DNA of 16,755 nt from Clostridiales bacterium (GCA_014799585.1 JAAVHU010000034.1:1-16755), one strand, 5' to 3'; counted from the stretch's first letter, positions 1 through 6,539 are shown. The notes: generated from the sequence alone by a model not told the origin. Made by a program: numbers and translations.

Positions 1-200
1 CGCAAGTATTCACCGAGATTTATTAATTTAATCTGAACAAAATTAGTTCATTTAAACTGCTTTGCACTAAAAAATATGAGATATGGATAAAATGCAAGGC
101 ATAAATTATAGGGCGGGCTACCGCCCTCACTATGATTTTAACGCAGCAGTTTGCCATACTCTCCATATTTTTTAGCAATTATTCTTTATGTAGGGTACCC
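1..200 (-). other. gene-free left edge with a possible leftward gene-end fragment and hairpin
   Basis: No complete gene is present. On the minus strand an in-frame stretch reads IAKKYGEYGKLLR and then TAA at about 138; an in-frame stop precedes it near 190, so at most it is the decayed 3' end of an older gene. Just beyond it, positions 110-116 and 121-127 form a perfect 7-bp GC-rich hairpin with a 4-nt loop (AGGGCGG/CCGCCCT). This could terminate leftward transcription from the adjacent membrane-protein gene, although the following T-tract is poor. The coding-fragment reading is inference from composition only. Confidence 0.3.
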
Positions 201-878
201 CTAATGGGAAGCTGAAACAGATGAATCACCTGTCAAAACCTTTTCAACCGGCTTTTTAAGTTTATTGTTGAAAAATTTAACAACAACACCTGTTAATAAC
301 GCAGAAATAATTGTTCCCTCTCTTGTGCCGACAATCGTAAAATCAAAAAATATAAGCGAAAGCACAATAGCAGTGATAACACACATAACATCAAAGCCGA
401 TTTTTATATTTCCGAAATTTCTATGAAAGGTTTCCGAAATTGCCTTAACAAACGCTTCGCCCGAATTCATAATCACATTTGCAATAACGGAAAGAGAGAT
501 GCCGAAAGAAAGAATAACAATTCCGATAATAACCATCAAAAGGCGAACAGGATAGGTGTTTACCGGAATGAAAGACACAAGCCACATTCCGAAATCCGTA
601 AACCAACCAAACAAAAACGAAAGAGGAATCTGCAAAAGCTGTATCAGTTCAAATTTTTTGCGAAGCAGAATAACCTGCCCTAAGATAAGAACACAGTTCC
701 ATATAATAAGCCAGCTTCCCAATGAAAGTGCCGAAAACTTACAACTTAAAACGTTTGCAACAGAAGATATCGGCGAAACACCAAGCTCTGCACACTTCGT
801 AAACGCAACCCCAACAGCAGAGAAAAACAAACTTATAATAAATAATATGTATCTTTTAGCAATTTCTGTTTTATGCAT
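201..878 (-). CDS. YczE/YyaS/YitT-like integral membrane protein
   Basis: A 225-residue, very hydrophobic protein with about five membrane segments. The N-terminal GVSPISSVANVLS stretch and the C-terminal GTREGTIISALLTG stretch are typical of the YczE/YyaS (DUF6198-type) family, whose members sit in the cytoplasmic membrane and whose substrate is not established. The start is set at the ATG at 878, giving MHKTEIAK: an AAGGAG site at 888-893 lies 9 nt upstream, whereas the alternative TTG at 887 abuts the ribosome binding site directly. The gene stands alone, reads leftward, and has its own strong promoter at 908-935. The family call is by motif recall and the function is unknown. Confidence 0.75.
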   Translation of the reverse strand: MHKTEIAKRYILFIISLFFSAVGVAFTKCAELGVSPISSVANVLSCKFSALSLGSWLIIWNCVLILGQVILLRKKFELIQLLQIPLSFLFGWFTDFGMWLVSFIPVNTYPVRLLMVIIGIVILSFGISLSVIANVIMNSGEAFVKAISETFHRNFGNIKIGFDVMCVITAIVLSLIFFDFTIVGTREGTIISALLTGVVVKFFNNKLKKPVEKVLTGDSSVSASH

Positions 879-907
879 ACAACCCAACTCCTTTTTAAGT
901 TAAAACT

Positions 908-935
908 ATTATATTACGAACTTATCAGCTGTCAA
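908..935 (-). promoter_or_regulatory. sigma-A promoter of the YczE-like gene
   Basis: On the minus strand there is a perfect TTGACA at 930-935 and a perfect TATAAT at 908-913, separated by 16 nt. It lies just upstream of the ribosome binding site of the membrane-protein gene. Seen directly; an almost consensus promoter. Confidence 0.8.
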
Positions 936-1008
936 TTACATCAAAAAAATTTTGTTGGATTGTATATTTATTTGTTTTTTTTATTTTTGTACTCTTTGTA
1001 ATTATAAA

Positions 1009-1042
1009 AAATAACAACTATACATTTGTACGACTGTTATTT
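1009..1042 (-). terminator. leftward terminator next to the outermost tRNA-Pro-like repeat
   Basis: An 8-bp stem AAATAACA/TGTTATTT (1009-1016 with 1035-1042) is followed on the minus strand by a T-rich tract. It abuts the decayed tRNA 3'-end copy at 1042. No gene now reads into it, so it is best read as the original terminator of the tRNA operon, displaced by insertions (inference). Confidence 0.4.
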
Positions 1043-1070
1043 GGTCGAAGCAAAACACAACCTACTATAC
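1042..1070. repeat. decayed tRNA-Pro 3'-end copy (outer attachment-site candidate)
   Basis: The first 12 nt match the tRNA-Pro 3'-end core TGGTCGAGGTGA at 9 of 12 positions. The whole 29 nt matches the copy at 2440-2468 at 22 of 29 positions, including a shared CAACCTA and ATAC beyond the core. Proposed as the oldest left boundary of the accessory segment. Its divergence fits a copy no longer under selection as a tRNA. Confidence 0.4.
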
Positions 1071-1158
1071 AAAAAATTTCAAAACTGTTGAATCGGATAA
1101 TGAAATCAGGAATTTTACATATTACAATCGTTATTTCTTACAAAATGTTGCTTAAATG

Positions 1159-2175
1159 TCAAATATTATTTTCAAGCACATTTTGAAATATTTTCTCATC
1201 TTCCTCAATTTTTTGTGTAACTTTTTCAATATCATCATTATTATGTAAAATATTGATTCTCTCATAACAATTCGGGCACAAAGCAGCAATGTTTTTGTAA
1301 TTGTCATAACCCGCTTTGGATAATGGAACAAGATGATAAGTTTTCAAAAACGGTTTGCCATTTGCGTAAAATGGTGCAACATTTCCACACAGCTGACATT
1401 GGCCTTTAGCTCTTCGCTTTGCATATTCCCGAACATATGGATTATACTCATATGTTTTTGTTCTTGTTATTCGTGAACGTGGGATACCATCAAATTCCGT
1501 TACCTTTTTTCTTAACGCGATATCTGAAATATTTTGCGATGCATTACTTATATATTTTTGCTCATCATTTATAAATGATTCTTCTAAAAAATTATCACCT
1601 ATGAGCTTTAATGGAAATTTCCAAACTTGTCTCTTATTTCCTGAAAAATCATCTTCCTCCTTTTGGAAAGGAGTTCCGGCAAGTTTTACAATACCACGAT
1701 ACATATATTTCTTGCTACTAAACACTTCAAATAAATGAACTATTACTCCATTACGATTTGACTCATTTAATGTTTTGTTTTGAGCATATTCTATATCCTG
1801 ATTTCCTTCCATGCCCATGCCTGTATAAAAGAATGTGTTGCCTTGCCAATAATCTAAATACGCATTATTAGGATCGTCATGATGAGATGTCAGCACAAGT
1901 GCTCCTGTAGAATGAGAACGCCTCATACCCCCTTGCGTGCTACATTTAAATATCAGAGCAATTTCTTCATTAGAATATTCTTTTCCTATTTCCAGTTTAG
2001 TTACAAGTGCATTTTTTCGTTTTTCTATAAATTCTACAACCTCGTTCAGATTGAATAATTTTTTTCTTGTTCCAACTTGTTCATAAGGCAACCCTTCATC
2101 AATTAAACGATATAAAGTTGCTCTTGCAATCCCTGTTTGATTTAAAATCTCTTTTACTGTTAATAAATCTTTCAT
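1159..2175 (-). CDS. HTH-SRA-like-HNH protein, predicted modification-dependent (type IV) restriction endonuclease
   Basis: A 338-residue protein in three parts. Residues 4-50 form a MerR/excisionase-type helix-turn-helix. Residues 63-190 resemble the SRA-like base-reading domain of ScoMcrA-type enzymes (GKEYSNEEIALIF, then YTGMGMEGNQDI). Residues 249-311 form a McrA-like HNH nuclease with C260/C263 and C300/C303 as zinc ligands, H281 in YHLVPLS and N295. Proteins of this layout are expected to cut incoming DNA that carries modified bases. The His usually found after the second CxxC is Tyr304, and the usual RIH His is Asn308, so activity is uncertain. The ATG at 2175 has AAGGAG 9 nt upstream; an earlier in-frame ATG at 2211 has no such site. 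The gene has its own promoter and is the only gene between the repeats at 1042 and 2440. Confidence 0.75.
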   Translation of the reverse strand: MKDLLTVKEILNQTGIARATLYRLIDEGLPYEQVGTRKKLFNLNEVVEFIEKRKNALVTKLEIGKEYSNEEIALIFKCSTQGGMRRSHSTGALVLTSHHDDPNNAYLDYWQGNTFFYTGMGMEGNQDIEYAQNKTLNESNRNGVIVHLFEVFSSKKYMYRGIVKLAGTPFQKEEDDFSGNKRQVWKFPLKLIGDNFLEESFINDEQKYISNASQNISDIALRKKVTEFDGIPRSRITRTKTYEYNPYVREYAKRRAKGQCQLCGNVAPFYANGKPFLKTYHLVPLSKAGYDNYKNIAALCPNCYERINILHNNDDIEKVTQKIEEDEKIFQNVLENNI

Positions 2176-2201
2176 GTTTTTTGTCTCCTTGTTTTGATTT
2201 A

Positions 2202-2246
2202 TTTGTATCATTATTTTGACTTGTTTGTCTCTCTATTTTGTATCAT
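2202..2246 (-). repeat. direct repeat TTTGTATCAT overlapping the -10 box and leader of the HNH gene
   Basis: TTTGTATCAT occurs at 2202-2211 and again at 2237-2246, exactly 35 nt apart. One copy overlaps the -10 box and the other lies in the untranslated leader. Because the encoded enzyme starts with a helix-turn-helix, these are candidate operator sites for self-regulation (inference). Confidence 0.4.
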
Positions 2247-2270
2247 ACCGTATTTTTTGATAATTGTCAA
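2242..2270 (-). promoter_or_regulatory. sigma-A promoter of the HTH-SRA-HNH gene
   Basis: TTGACA at 2265-2270 and TATGAT at 2242-2247 on the minus strand, separated by 17 nt. It leads into the gene starting at 2175 and leaves a leader of about 60 nt. Confidence 0.75.
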
Positions 2271-2396
2271 TACCTTTTTGAAAAATAGCAAAGTGTGTTT
2301 TCTTGGTGTGATTTTTCTGCTTTTTGTGTGACACAAAATGTGATTTCTTCTGCAAATTCTGCCTACACTGCACAGAATTTCTTAATAAAAACAAAA

Positions 2397-2436
2397 GACT
2401 CACAATCTGAGGCAAAATTTCCTCAAAATGTGAGTC
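2397..2436 (-). terminator. leftward terminator abutting the middle tRNA-Pro 3'-end copy
   Basis: The outer stem is GACTCACA/TGTGAGTC (2397-2404 with 2429-2436) and the inner stem TGAGG/CCTCA (2408-2412 with 2421-2425). On the minus strand it is followed by TTTTGTTTTT. It starts 3 nt beyond the tRNA 3'-end core at 2440, the same arrangement as at the intact tRNA-Pro (core 13509, hairpin ending 13506). No gene reads into it now. Confidence 0.6.
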
Positions 2437-2439
2437 AAA

Positions 2440-2451
2440 TGGTCGAGGTGA
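2440..2451. repeat. 12-nt copy of the tRNA-Pro 3' end (attachment-site candidate)
   Basis: TGGTCGAGGTGA here is identical, in the same orientation, to 13509-13520, which is the complement of the tRNA-Pro CCA end, discriminator and 3' acceptor strand. It is proposed as the left attachment site of an island of about 11.1 kb whose right site is the tRNA itself. Confidence 0.55.
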
Positions 2452-2763
2452 ACCGCAACCTATCATACTCACAACAAATAATTTGTTTGCGAATAATCGG
2501 CAGTAGTTGCAAGGGTAAAGAAAATTGTTGATTTCTCACTAAAAAACTTCTTCATCAATGAATCAATTCAAAAAAATACAGAAACATAGAAAAGTCAAGG
2601 GAAAAATCGTACCTCAAATGGCACGAGTGACTACCCAATAAAGATAACCAATCTCTCAAGTATTTTTTCTTTTCCTTGTTCTCTCTCCAAAAAAGTGTGT
2701 TTTTGTGTTTTCTTGCAACTGAACTGTTCCCCTCAATCAAATACATATTATATATATGATGAT
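2452..2763. other. gene-free island left end
   Basis: About 310 nt without a supportable gene on either strand. Short open frames have no ribosome binding site or family resemblance. If 2440 is an attachment site, this stretch would hold the recombinase arm sites of the element. I see no long repeats in it. Confidence 0.3.
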
Positions 2764-2802
2764 AAGCACTATACAGATAGATAATTCTGTATAGTGCTTT
2801 TT
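2764..2802 (+). terminator. strong rightward hairpin terminator before the Mor/DnaA-like operon
   Basis: Positions 2764-2777 and 2786-2799 form a perfect 14-bp stem with an 8-nt loop, with a short T-tract through 2802. No rightward gene is visible upstream. It may insulate the operon starting at 2896 from read-through or act as a leader element; the sequence does not decide. Confidence 0.6.
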
Positions 2803-2895
2803 GTCATTTATTGTAGCTTATGGGAAAAATGCGTGGAATTTTGCAGAAGATATTTCCAAACCATCAATTTATAATGTAAGGAGGTTACAAAGTGG

Positions 2896-3195
2896 GTGAT
2901 TAATATTGATAAAAAACATATGAAAAGTAGCACTCTAAATGGAGTATATGAAACAATAAGTGAACTTATCGGTTTTGATAATGCAGTAAAACTATATGAA
3001 AACTTTCGAGGAAACCAAGTTAATTTCCCACAAAAATTGTTTTCAAAAGAGTTTGTACTACAGGAAGCCATCAAGGCTTATGACGGAACATCAAAATCAA
3101 TAAACAGAATTGCTACAAAATATAATTATTCAGAACGAACAATTCGTGACTGGATAAAAGAACAATTAGACGAAATCTTAGAAAAGGAGAAATAA
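2896..3195 (+). CDS. Mor-like helix-turn-helix transcription regulator
   Basis: A 99-residue protein resembling the Mor transcription activator family. A first half reads YETISELIGFDNAVKLYENF, then FPQKL. A C-terminal helix-turn-helix follows at about residues 67-92 (IATKYNYSERTIRDWIKEQ), corresponding to the family's LAxxYxxSExTI region. Mor-type proteins bind DNA as dimers and activate phage or mobile-element promoters. The start is a GTG at 2896, 11 nt after an AAGGAGG at 2878-2884; the next ATG, at 2920, is too far away. It lies 2 nt before the DnaA-like gene, so the two are co-transcribed and probably form a regulator/AAA+ pair. Family call moderately sure; target unknown. Confidence 0.65.
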   Translation: MINIDKKHMKSSTLNGVYETISELIGFDNAVKLYENFRGNQVNFPQKLFSKEFVLQEAIKAYDGTSKSINRIATKYNYSERTIRDWIKEQLDEILEKEK

Positions 3196-3197
3196 AA

Positions 3198-4079
3198 ATG
3201 GATAATAAAGAAGATAATCTCGATTTAGGTGAATTAAGCAACTTAGAAATAGCTATGATTAAAAAATTTAGGTCAATATCTGAGGACGACAAAGAACGAA
3301 TAATGAAGGATTTGGAAAATAACACATTGAATAAAGAAGATAGCCTCAACTTAAACGAATTTACTTTTGAAAATTTTGTTGTTGGACCAAGTAACAGATT
3401 TGCATACCGAGCATCCATAGAAGTTGTGAATAATCTGTTAGGCTCTGTCAATACCGAAAACACTTTCAGCAACTATAACCCACTTCTGATTTACGGAGAA
3501 AAAGGAGTAGGCAAAACGCATTTACTCAATGCAATCAGGAATGCAATCAAGACCAACAAACCTAATCTTCAAATTGCTTTTGTTGATGAAAACAATCCTA
3601 TCAGTGAAGTATCAACAGATGCAGATGTTCTTTTGGGTGATGATGTTCAATTATATATGAATGATGAATTTTTCAATATATACAATTCTTTTATTGAAAA
3701 TAATAAACAAGTTGTACTTACAGCTGATAAAACATATTCTCAGTTTGTTGATGGATTGATGGTTGATATTAAGCCGCTTACTATAGCCGAAAAAATTGCG
3801 AATGAAATCGAAAAATGTGAGGGTATTTCATCATACGATTTATTCAGAAAAACAAAAAAGGCGAATATTGTTCACGCAAAGCGTATTGCTATTTATATGA
3901 TGCGTGAAATAACCAACAGCACATATGAGGTTGTCGGTGATACTTTCGGCTTAAATTATTCGACAGTTATTTTTCTCTATAATGAATTAGTTAAGGAAAT
4001 GGAATCCGACTCCGAGCTAAAAAAAAGAATTGAGAATATGATTGATAATATCAAAAGCAAGGAAAACAAACAGCTTTAA
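3198..4079 (+). CDS. shortened DnaA-like AAA+ protein
   Basis: A 293-residue relative of the replication initiator DnaA (about 450 residues). FTFENFVVGPSNRFAYRAS (56-74) and NPLLIYGEKGVGKTHLL (94-110, Walker A) match DnaA domain III closely. Walker B is DVLLGDD (143-149, normally LIDD) and sensor 1 is VVLTADK. DnaA has a RLRSRF-type block with the arginine finger before GLVVDI; here only FVDGLMVDIKP (183-193) remains, so the finger appears missing and most of the lid is short. Residues 211-285 resemble DNA-binding domain IV, but the DHTTV signature reads NYSTV, so any DNA site is probably not a standard DnaA box. Domain I is not recognisable. The ribosome binding site AAGGAG at 3184-3189 lies 8 nt before the start. 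It is not the host dnaA; an element-specific replication or regulatory role is inference. Confidence 0.75.
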   Translation: MDNKEDNLDLGELSNLEIAMIKKFRSISEDDKERIMKDLENNTLNKEDSLNLNEFTFENFVVGPSNRFAYRASIEVVNNLLGSVNTENTFSNYNPLLIYGEKGVGKTHLLNAIRNAIKTNKPNLQIAFVDENNPISEVSTDADVLLGDDVQLYMNDEFFNIYNSFIENNKQVVLTADKTYSQFVDGLMVDIKPLTIAEKIANEIEKCEGISSYDLFRKTKKANIVHAKRIAIYMMREITNSTYEVVGDTFGLNYSTVIFLYNELVKEMESDSELKKRIENMIDNIKSKENKQL

Positions 4080-4134
4080 TCAAAATACATTAAGATTTAT
4101 TTTTTAATAACTTATTAAGAAAAGAGGACTAACA

Positions 4135-4713
4135 ATGGATATAAAAAACAATAACGGAATCGTAGATAAATTTAGATTTTCTACTTTACAAGATTACATT
4201 GAAAAAATCTTGAAAATAAAAACAAAATATGATTTACCGAGTATTACATTTAATATTGATAATGATACAGATATTGAATTTGATGATGAAAACGGAGCTT
4301 GTTACATCCTAATAAAACAAGATAAGATAGTAAAATATTCATATAACCATTCATTCAATAATATCAAAGTAACTTTCACAGCAGGTGCAGCAAATAATGC
4401 AGTTTATTTTGTGACAGAAAATAAAAGCTATAGAAATAAAGAAACAATCCAAGATTTAGAGCTTAAATTAAAAAAATACATTCCTACCCTCGAAGATGAA
4501 TTGTACTCTAAAAAGAACAATGGAATATTTTATGATATATATTGTCAATTAAACTCCATTGAATCAATTCGTAAGAAATATGATATAAAACCAAATAAAA
4601 ACGAAGAATTAACAATTCCTGTAAATGATAAAATCTGTTTATTATATGCACAAGATACAATATTAAAGCATTTAATAAAACATTTAAAACCAAACGCTAT
4701 TATTGGTTTGTAG
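4135..4713 (+). CDS. hypothetical protein, probably prematurely ended by a frameshift
   Basis: A 192-residue soluble protein rich in Asn, Lys and Asp that I do not recognise. The middle part (ITFNIDNDTDIEFDDENGA onward) looks beta-rich and the C-terminal half looks helical. An AGAGG ribosome binding site lies 7 nt before the ATG. It sits 55 nt after the DnaA-like gene, with a perfect AT-rich palindrome (4104-4118) between. The stop at 4711-4713 is followed without a break by an open -1 frame running to 4892, so the natural protein may be about 252 residues (see the next entry). Low-GC coding like its neighbours. Confidence 0.6.
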   Translation: MDIKNNNGIVDKFRFSTLQDYIEKILKIKTKYDLPSITFNIDNDTDIEFDDENGACYILIKQDKIVKYSYNHSFNNIKVTFTAGAANNAVYFVTENKSYRNKETIQDLELKLKKYIPTLEDELYSKKNNGIFYDIYCQLNSIESIRKKYDIKPNKNEELTIPVNDKICLLYAQDTILKHLIKHLKPNAIIGL

Positions 4714-4892
4714 TTATCAATAACCATCCCGTGCTTGAACATCTCGGTAGTTCCGTTTATTCTTATACGAAAAATAAAGAAGTAAATTCAAAAGAATATG
4801 TTGACAAAATATCTAAAGCAATTACTGCGGCTATGCCTGAAATAGAAAAATATTTTTCAGATATATCAAAAGAAAAATACGGTTTAGAATAA
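4683..4892 (+). pseudogene. out-of-frame C-terminal extension of the 4135 gene
   Basis: In the -1 frame the sequence stays open from at least 4680 to the TAA at 4890-4892 and reads WFVVINNHPVLEHLG and later KAITAAMPEIEKYF, a plausible protein C-terminus with normal codon use. It has no ribosome binding site or start of its own. A T TTA AAA heptamer in the zero frame at 4683-4689 would give exactly this -1 shift. Either a one-base indel broke the gene, or the shift is programmed. A simple mutation or a sequencing error is the default reading. Confidence 0.5.
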
Positions 4893-4938
4893 TTTATTAA
4901 CAATATATCAAAACATTTTATGCTTGGAGTATCTAATT

Positions 4939-5916
4939 ATGAATATCAGCCAAATTGAAAAAGAAATCGAAGAATTAAAAAATTCAAAAGATGATTTTGA
5001 ACAAAAATTATCTAAAGAATTTGAACAATACAGAGAAGTAAAAATGAATTCTTTACAAGATATGCTCAATGTCTATGAAAACATTTTAAATACTTCTAAC
5101 GAAATATGTAATAAAACTTGCTCAAATATCAAACTATATAATTCTTTGATTGACGAAAACAGCACAAGAAAATTTAATAAAATTCAAAAGGAATTCCGTG
5201 AAAGTTATTTTGAATTAAAAAAGCATATTGCTGTTCTTTCAAGCGGTATTCAAGGCGAAAAAGATACTTTGAAAGCTTTAGAATTGTATAATGATGAAAT
5301 AGAAATTTTACAATCACTATGCACAAGAATTGGTGATTATATTTATGAACACGATTTTATTGTAATAAATGAATATGGTATTTTTTCTATTGAAGTTAAA
5401 AACAACTCAAACCATAATGTGTACATATCTGAACAAGGTATTTGCAATGGTAAAAACTTAATAAAACAATCTAAACAACATTTTCATTCATTGAGAAGGT
5501 GTTTATCTGATACAGAGTACTCTAAAGTACCCATACATACACTAATTGTATTTACTAATGATAAAAACACCGTTAAATCTGAACAAAATACAATTCCTAT
5601 ATGTTATCGTTATAATATTGATGATGTTATATTTGATAGTGATAGGTATAAAAAATGTATAGATAAAAACGAACTCAAAACTGTAAAAAGTGTGATTGAA
5701 GAAAAATGTAGGGATAATCATTTAAAATATACATTAGATTTTAATTTTGAATCATATATCAGTAAATTAGCTGATTTTCTTTTAAATGAAAACTTAAATT
5801 ATTTAAAGAAACAAAAAAGCAAACTTGAAAATGAAGAAGGCTCTACTGGTGCAACTCTTTTTAAAGTGGGAATTGGATTGTTGCAATTATTGATTGGATG
5901 GATTGATAATCACTAA
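4939..5916 (+). CDS. NERD-domain protein with N-terminal coiled coil and hydrophobic C-terminus
   Basis: A 325-residue protein. Residues 1-100 are strongly helical and charged, a likely coiled coil. Residues 103-210 form a NERD (nuclease-related) domain: GIQGE at 103-107, then DFIVINEYGIFSIEVKNN, with D139 and the E152-V-K154 core matching the PD-(D/E)xK-like active site. A hydrophobic or amphipathic segment, LFKVGIGLLQLLIGWI (308-322), closes the protein and may attach it to the membrane. NERD domains occur in DNA-processing and defence proteins. The ATG at 4939 is chosen because GGAG at 4926-4929 lies 9 nt upstream; the TTG at 4924 precedes that site. It is followed by its own terminator. 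Nuclease activity is inferred from the motif. Confidence 0.7.
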   Translation: MNISQIEKEIEELKNSKDDFEQKLSKEFEQYREVKMNSLQDMLNVYENILNTSNEICNKTCSNIKLYNSLIDENSTRKFNKIQKEFRESYFELKKHIAVLSSGIQGEKDTLKALELYNDEIEILQSLCTRIGDYIYEHDFIVINEYGIFSIEVKNNSNHNVYISEQGICNGKNLIKQSKQHFHSLRRCLSDTEYSKVPIHTLIVFTNDKNTVKSEQNTIPICYRYNIDDVIFDSDRYKKCIDKNELKTVKSVIEEKCRDNHLKYTLDFNFESYISKLADFLLNENLNYLKKQKSKLENEEGSTGATLFKVGIGLLQLLIGWIDNH

Positions 5917-5923
5917 TTACATT

Positions 5924-5958
5924 TCCGCAACCTAAATCAAATAGGTTGCGGATTTTTT
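5924..5958 (+). terminator. rightward terminator after the NERD gene
   Basis: A perfect 10-bp stem TCCGCAACCT/AGGTTGCGGA (5924-5933 with 5943-5952) with a 9-nt loop and a run of six T. It begins 7 nt after the NERD stop codon. Confidence 0.85.
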
Positions 5959-5980
5959 ATTTAGAATAGAGGTGAAAAAA

Positions 5981-6082
5981 ATGAAAGAATTATGGTTTGT
6001 TGGAGGATTCATTGCAACGCTTGTTGCCGTCCTTGTAACAGAAGAAAAAATCAATAAAAATAAATCAAAATCGAATGGATAG
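5981..6082 (+). CDS. 33-residue single-span membrane peptide
   Basis: The frame begins MKELWFVGGFIATLVAVLVT and continues into a Lys/Asn-rich tail ending NKSKSNG. It is one hydrophobic span (about residues 4-20) followed by a charged cytoplasmic-type end. A GAGGTG ribosome binding site at 5969-5974 lies 6 nt before the ATG. The gene is enclosed between two terminators (5924-5958 and 6082-6112), leaving no room for a normal promoter between the first terminator and the start, so it would depend on read-through. The size and layout recall holin-like or type I toxin peptides, but there is no sequence signature to confirm that. It could also be a small accessory subunit of the NERD unit. Confidence 0.5.
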   Translation: MKELWFVGGFIATLVAVLVTEEKINKNKSKSNG

Positions 6083-6112
6083 AGCAGACAAAACAATGTC
6101 TGTTCTTTTTTA
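6082..6112 (+). terminator. rightward terminator after the small membrane peptide
   Basis: Stem GAGCAGACA/TGTCTGTTC (6082-6090 with 6097-6105, one G-U pair), a 6-nt loop and a T-tract from 6106. It starts on the last base of the stop codon. Confidence 0.75.
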
Positions 6113-6204
6113 TTTAGGAACATAGAAAGGAGCATACAAAATGATTTTTGCATTTACTACCACAGTTTGCACAACGAGTGTAGCCATAGAAATGTTTGTG
6201 TCCG

Positions 6205-6408
6205 GAAGTGTTTATTTCTATATTTGCATTTTAAATTTGCACTTCTATCAAATACCATCAGACTACTTTTACCTTTCAAGTATCCCGTTATTTGTGAACT
6301 ACTATACTTTGGCGGTACGCTTATCAACATATAGATATGATCTGCACACAATTCTGCCTCTATAATTTCTATTTCTTTTTGTTTGCACAGTTTTCGCAAT
6401 ATTTTTCC
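6205..6408 (-). pseudogene. IS200/IS605-type TnpA transposase remnant
   Basis: The minus-strand reading LRKLCKQKEIEIIEAELCADHIYMLISVPPKYSSSQ... SLMVFDRSANLKCKYRNKHF follows the central part of Y1 (HUH) single-strand transposases. Only about 68 codons remain. An in-frame stop lies just upstream, so the N-terminus is gone, and the frame departs from the family after KHF, so the catalytic Tyr region is gone. The metal-binding His-hydrophobic-His pair reads HIY instead of HVH. It is dead and carries no obvious start. I see no clear terminal hairpins of a complete insertion sequence around it. Confidence 0.65.
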
Positions 6409-6472
6409 TCATTAAAGCTTTTCCTTTTTCCACCTACATAGCAGGAGGTTGTCTTTATTACATACAAGACAT

Positions 6473-6504
6473 AAAAAGTGGCAAATATTTCTCTGCCGCT
6501 TTTT
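6473..6504. terminator. bidirectional hairpin upstream of the methyltransferase operon
   Basis: Stem AAAAAGTGGC/GCCGCTTTTT (6473-6482 with 6495-6504, one G-T mismatch pairing as wobble), with A and T tracts on either side so that it could terminate in both directions. It separates the decayed IS region from the restriction-modification operon promoter. Confidence 0.6.
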
Positions 6505-6539
6505 AATCAACTAACAATTGATGAGATGAGTGAAATTCA

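Noticed and set aside
2233..2746. Short leftward frames around the 2440 repeat
   Set aside because: They run through terminator stems and the repeat core, lack ribosome binding sites and show no domain.
4687..4709. Hairpin AAACCAA/TTGGTTT as a frameshift stimulator
   Set aside because: It begins inside the slippery heptamer with no spacer and has only 7 mostly A-T pairs, so it does not support programmed shifting.
6141..6365. Rightward 74-codon frame with a good AAAGGAG site
   Set aside because: Most of it is antisense to the IS200 transposase remnant, and the protein text is not family-like. At most the first few codons are the start of an interrupted gene.
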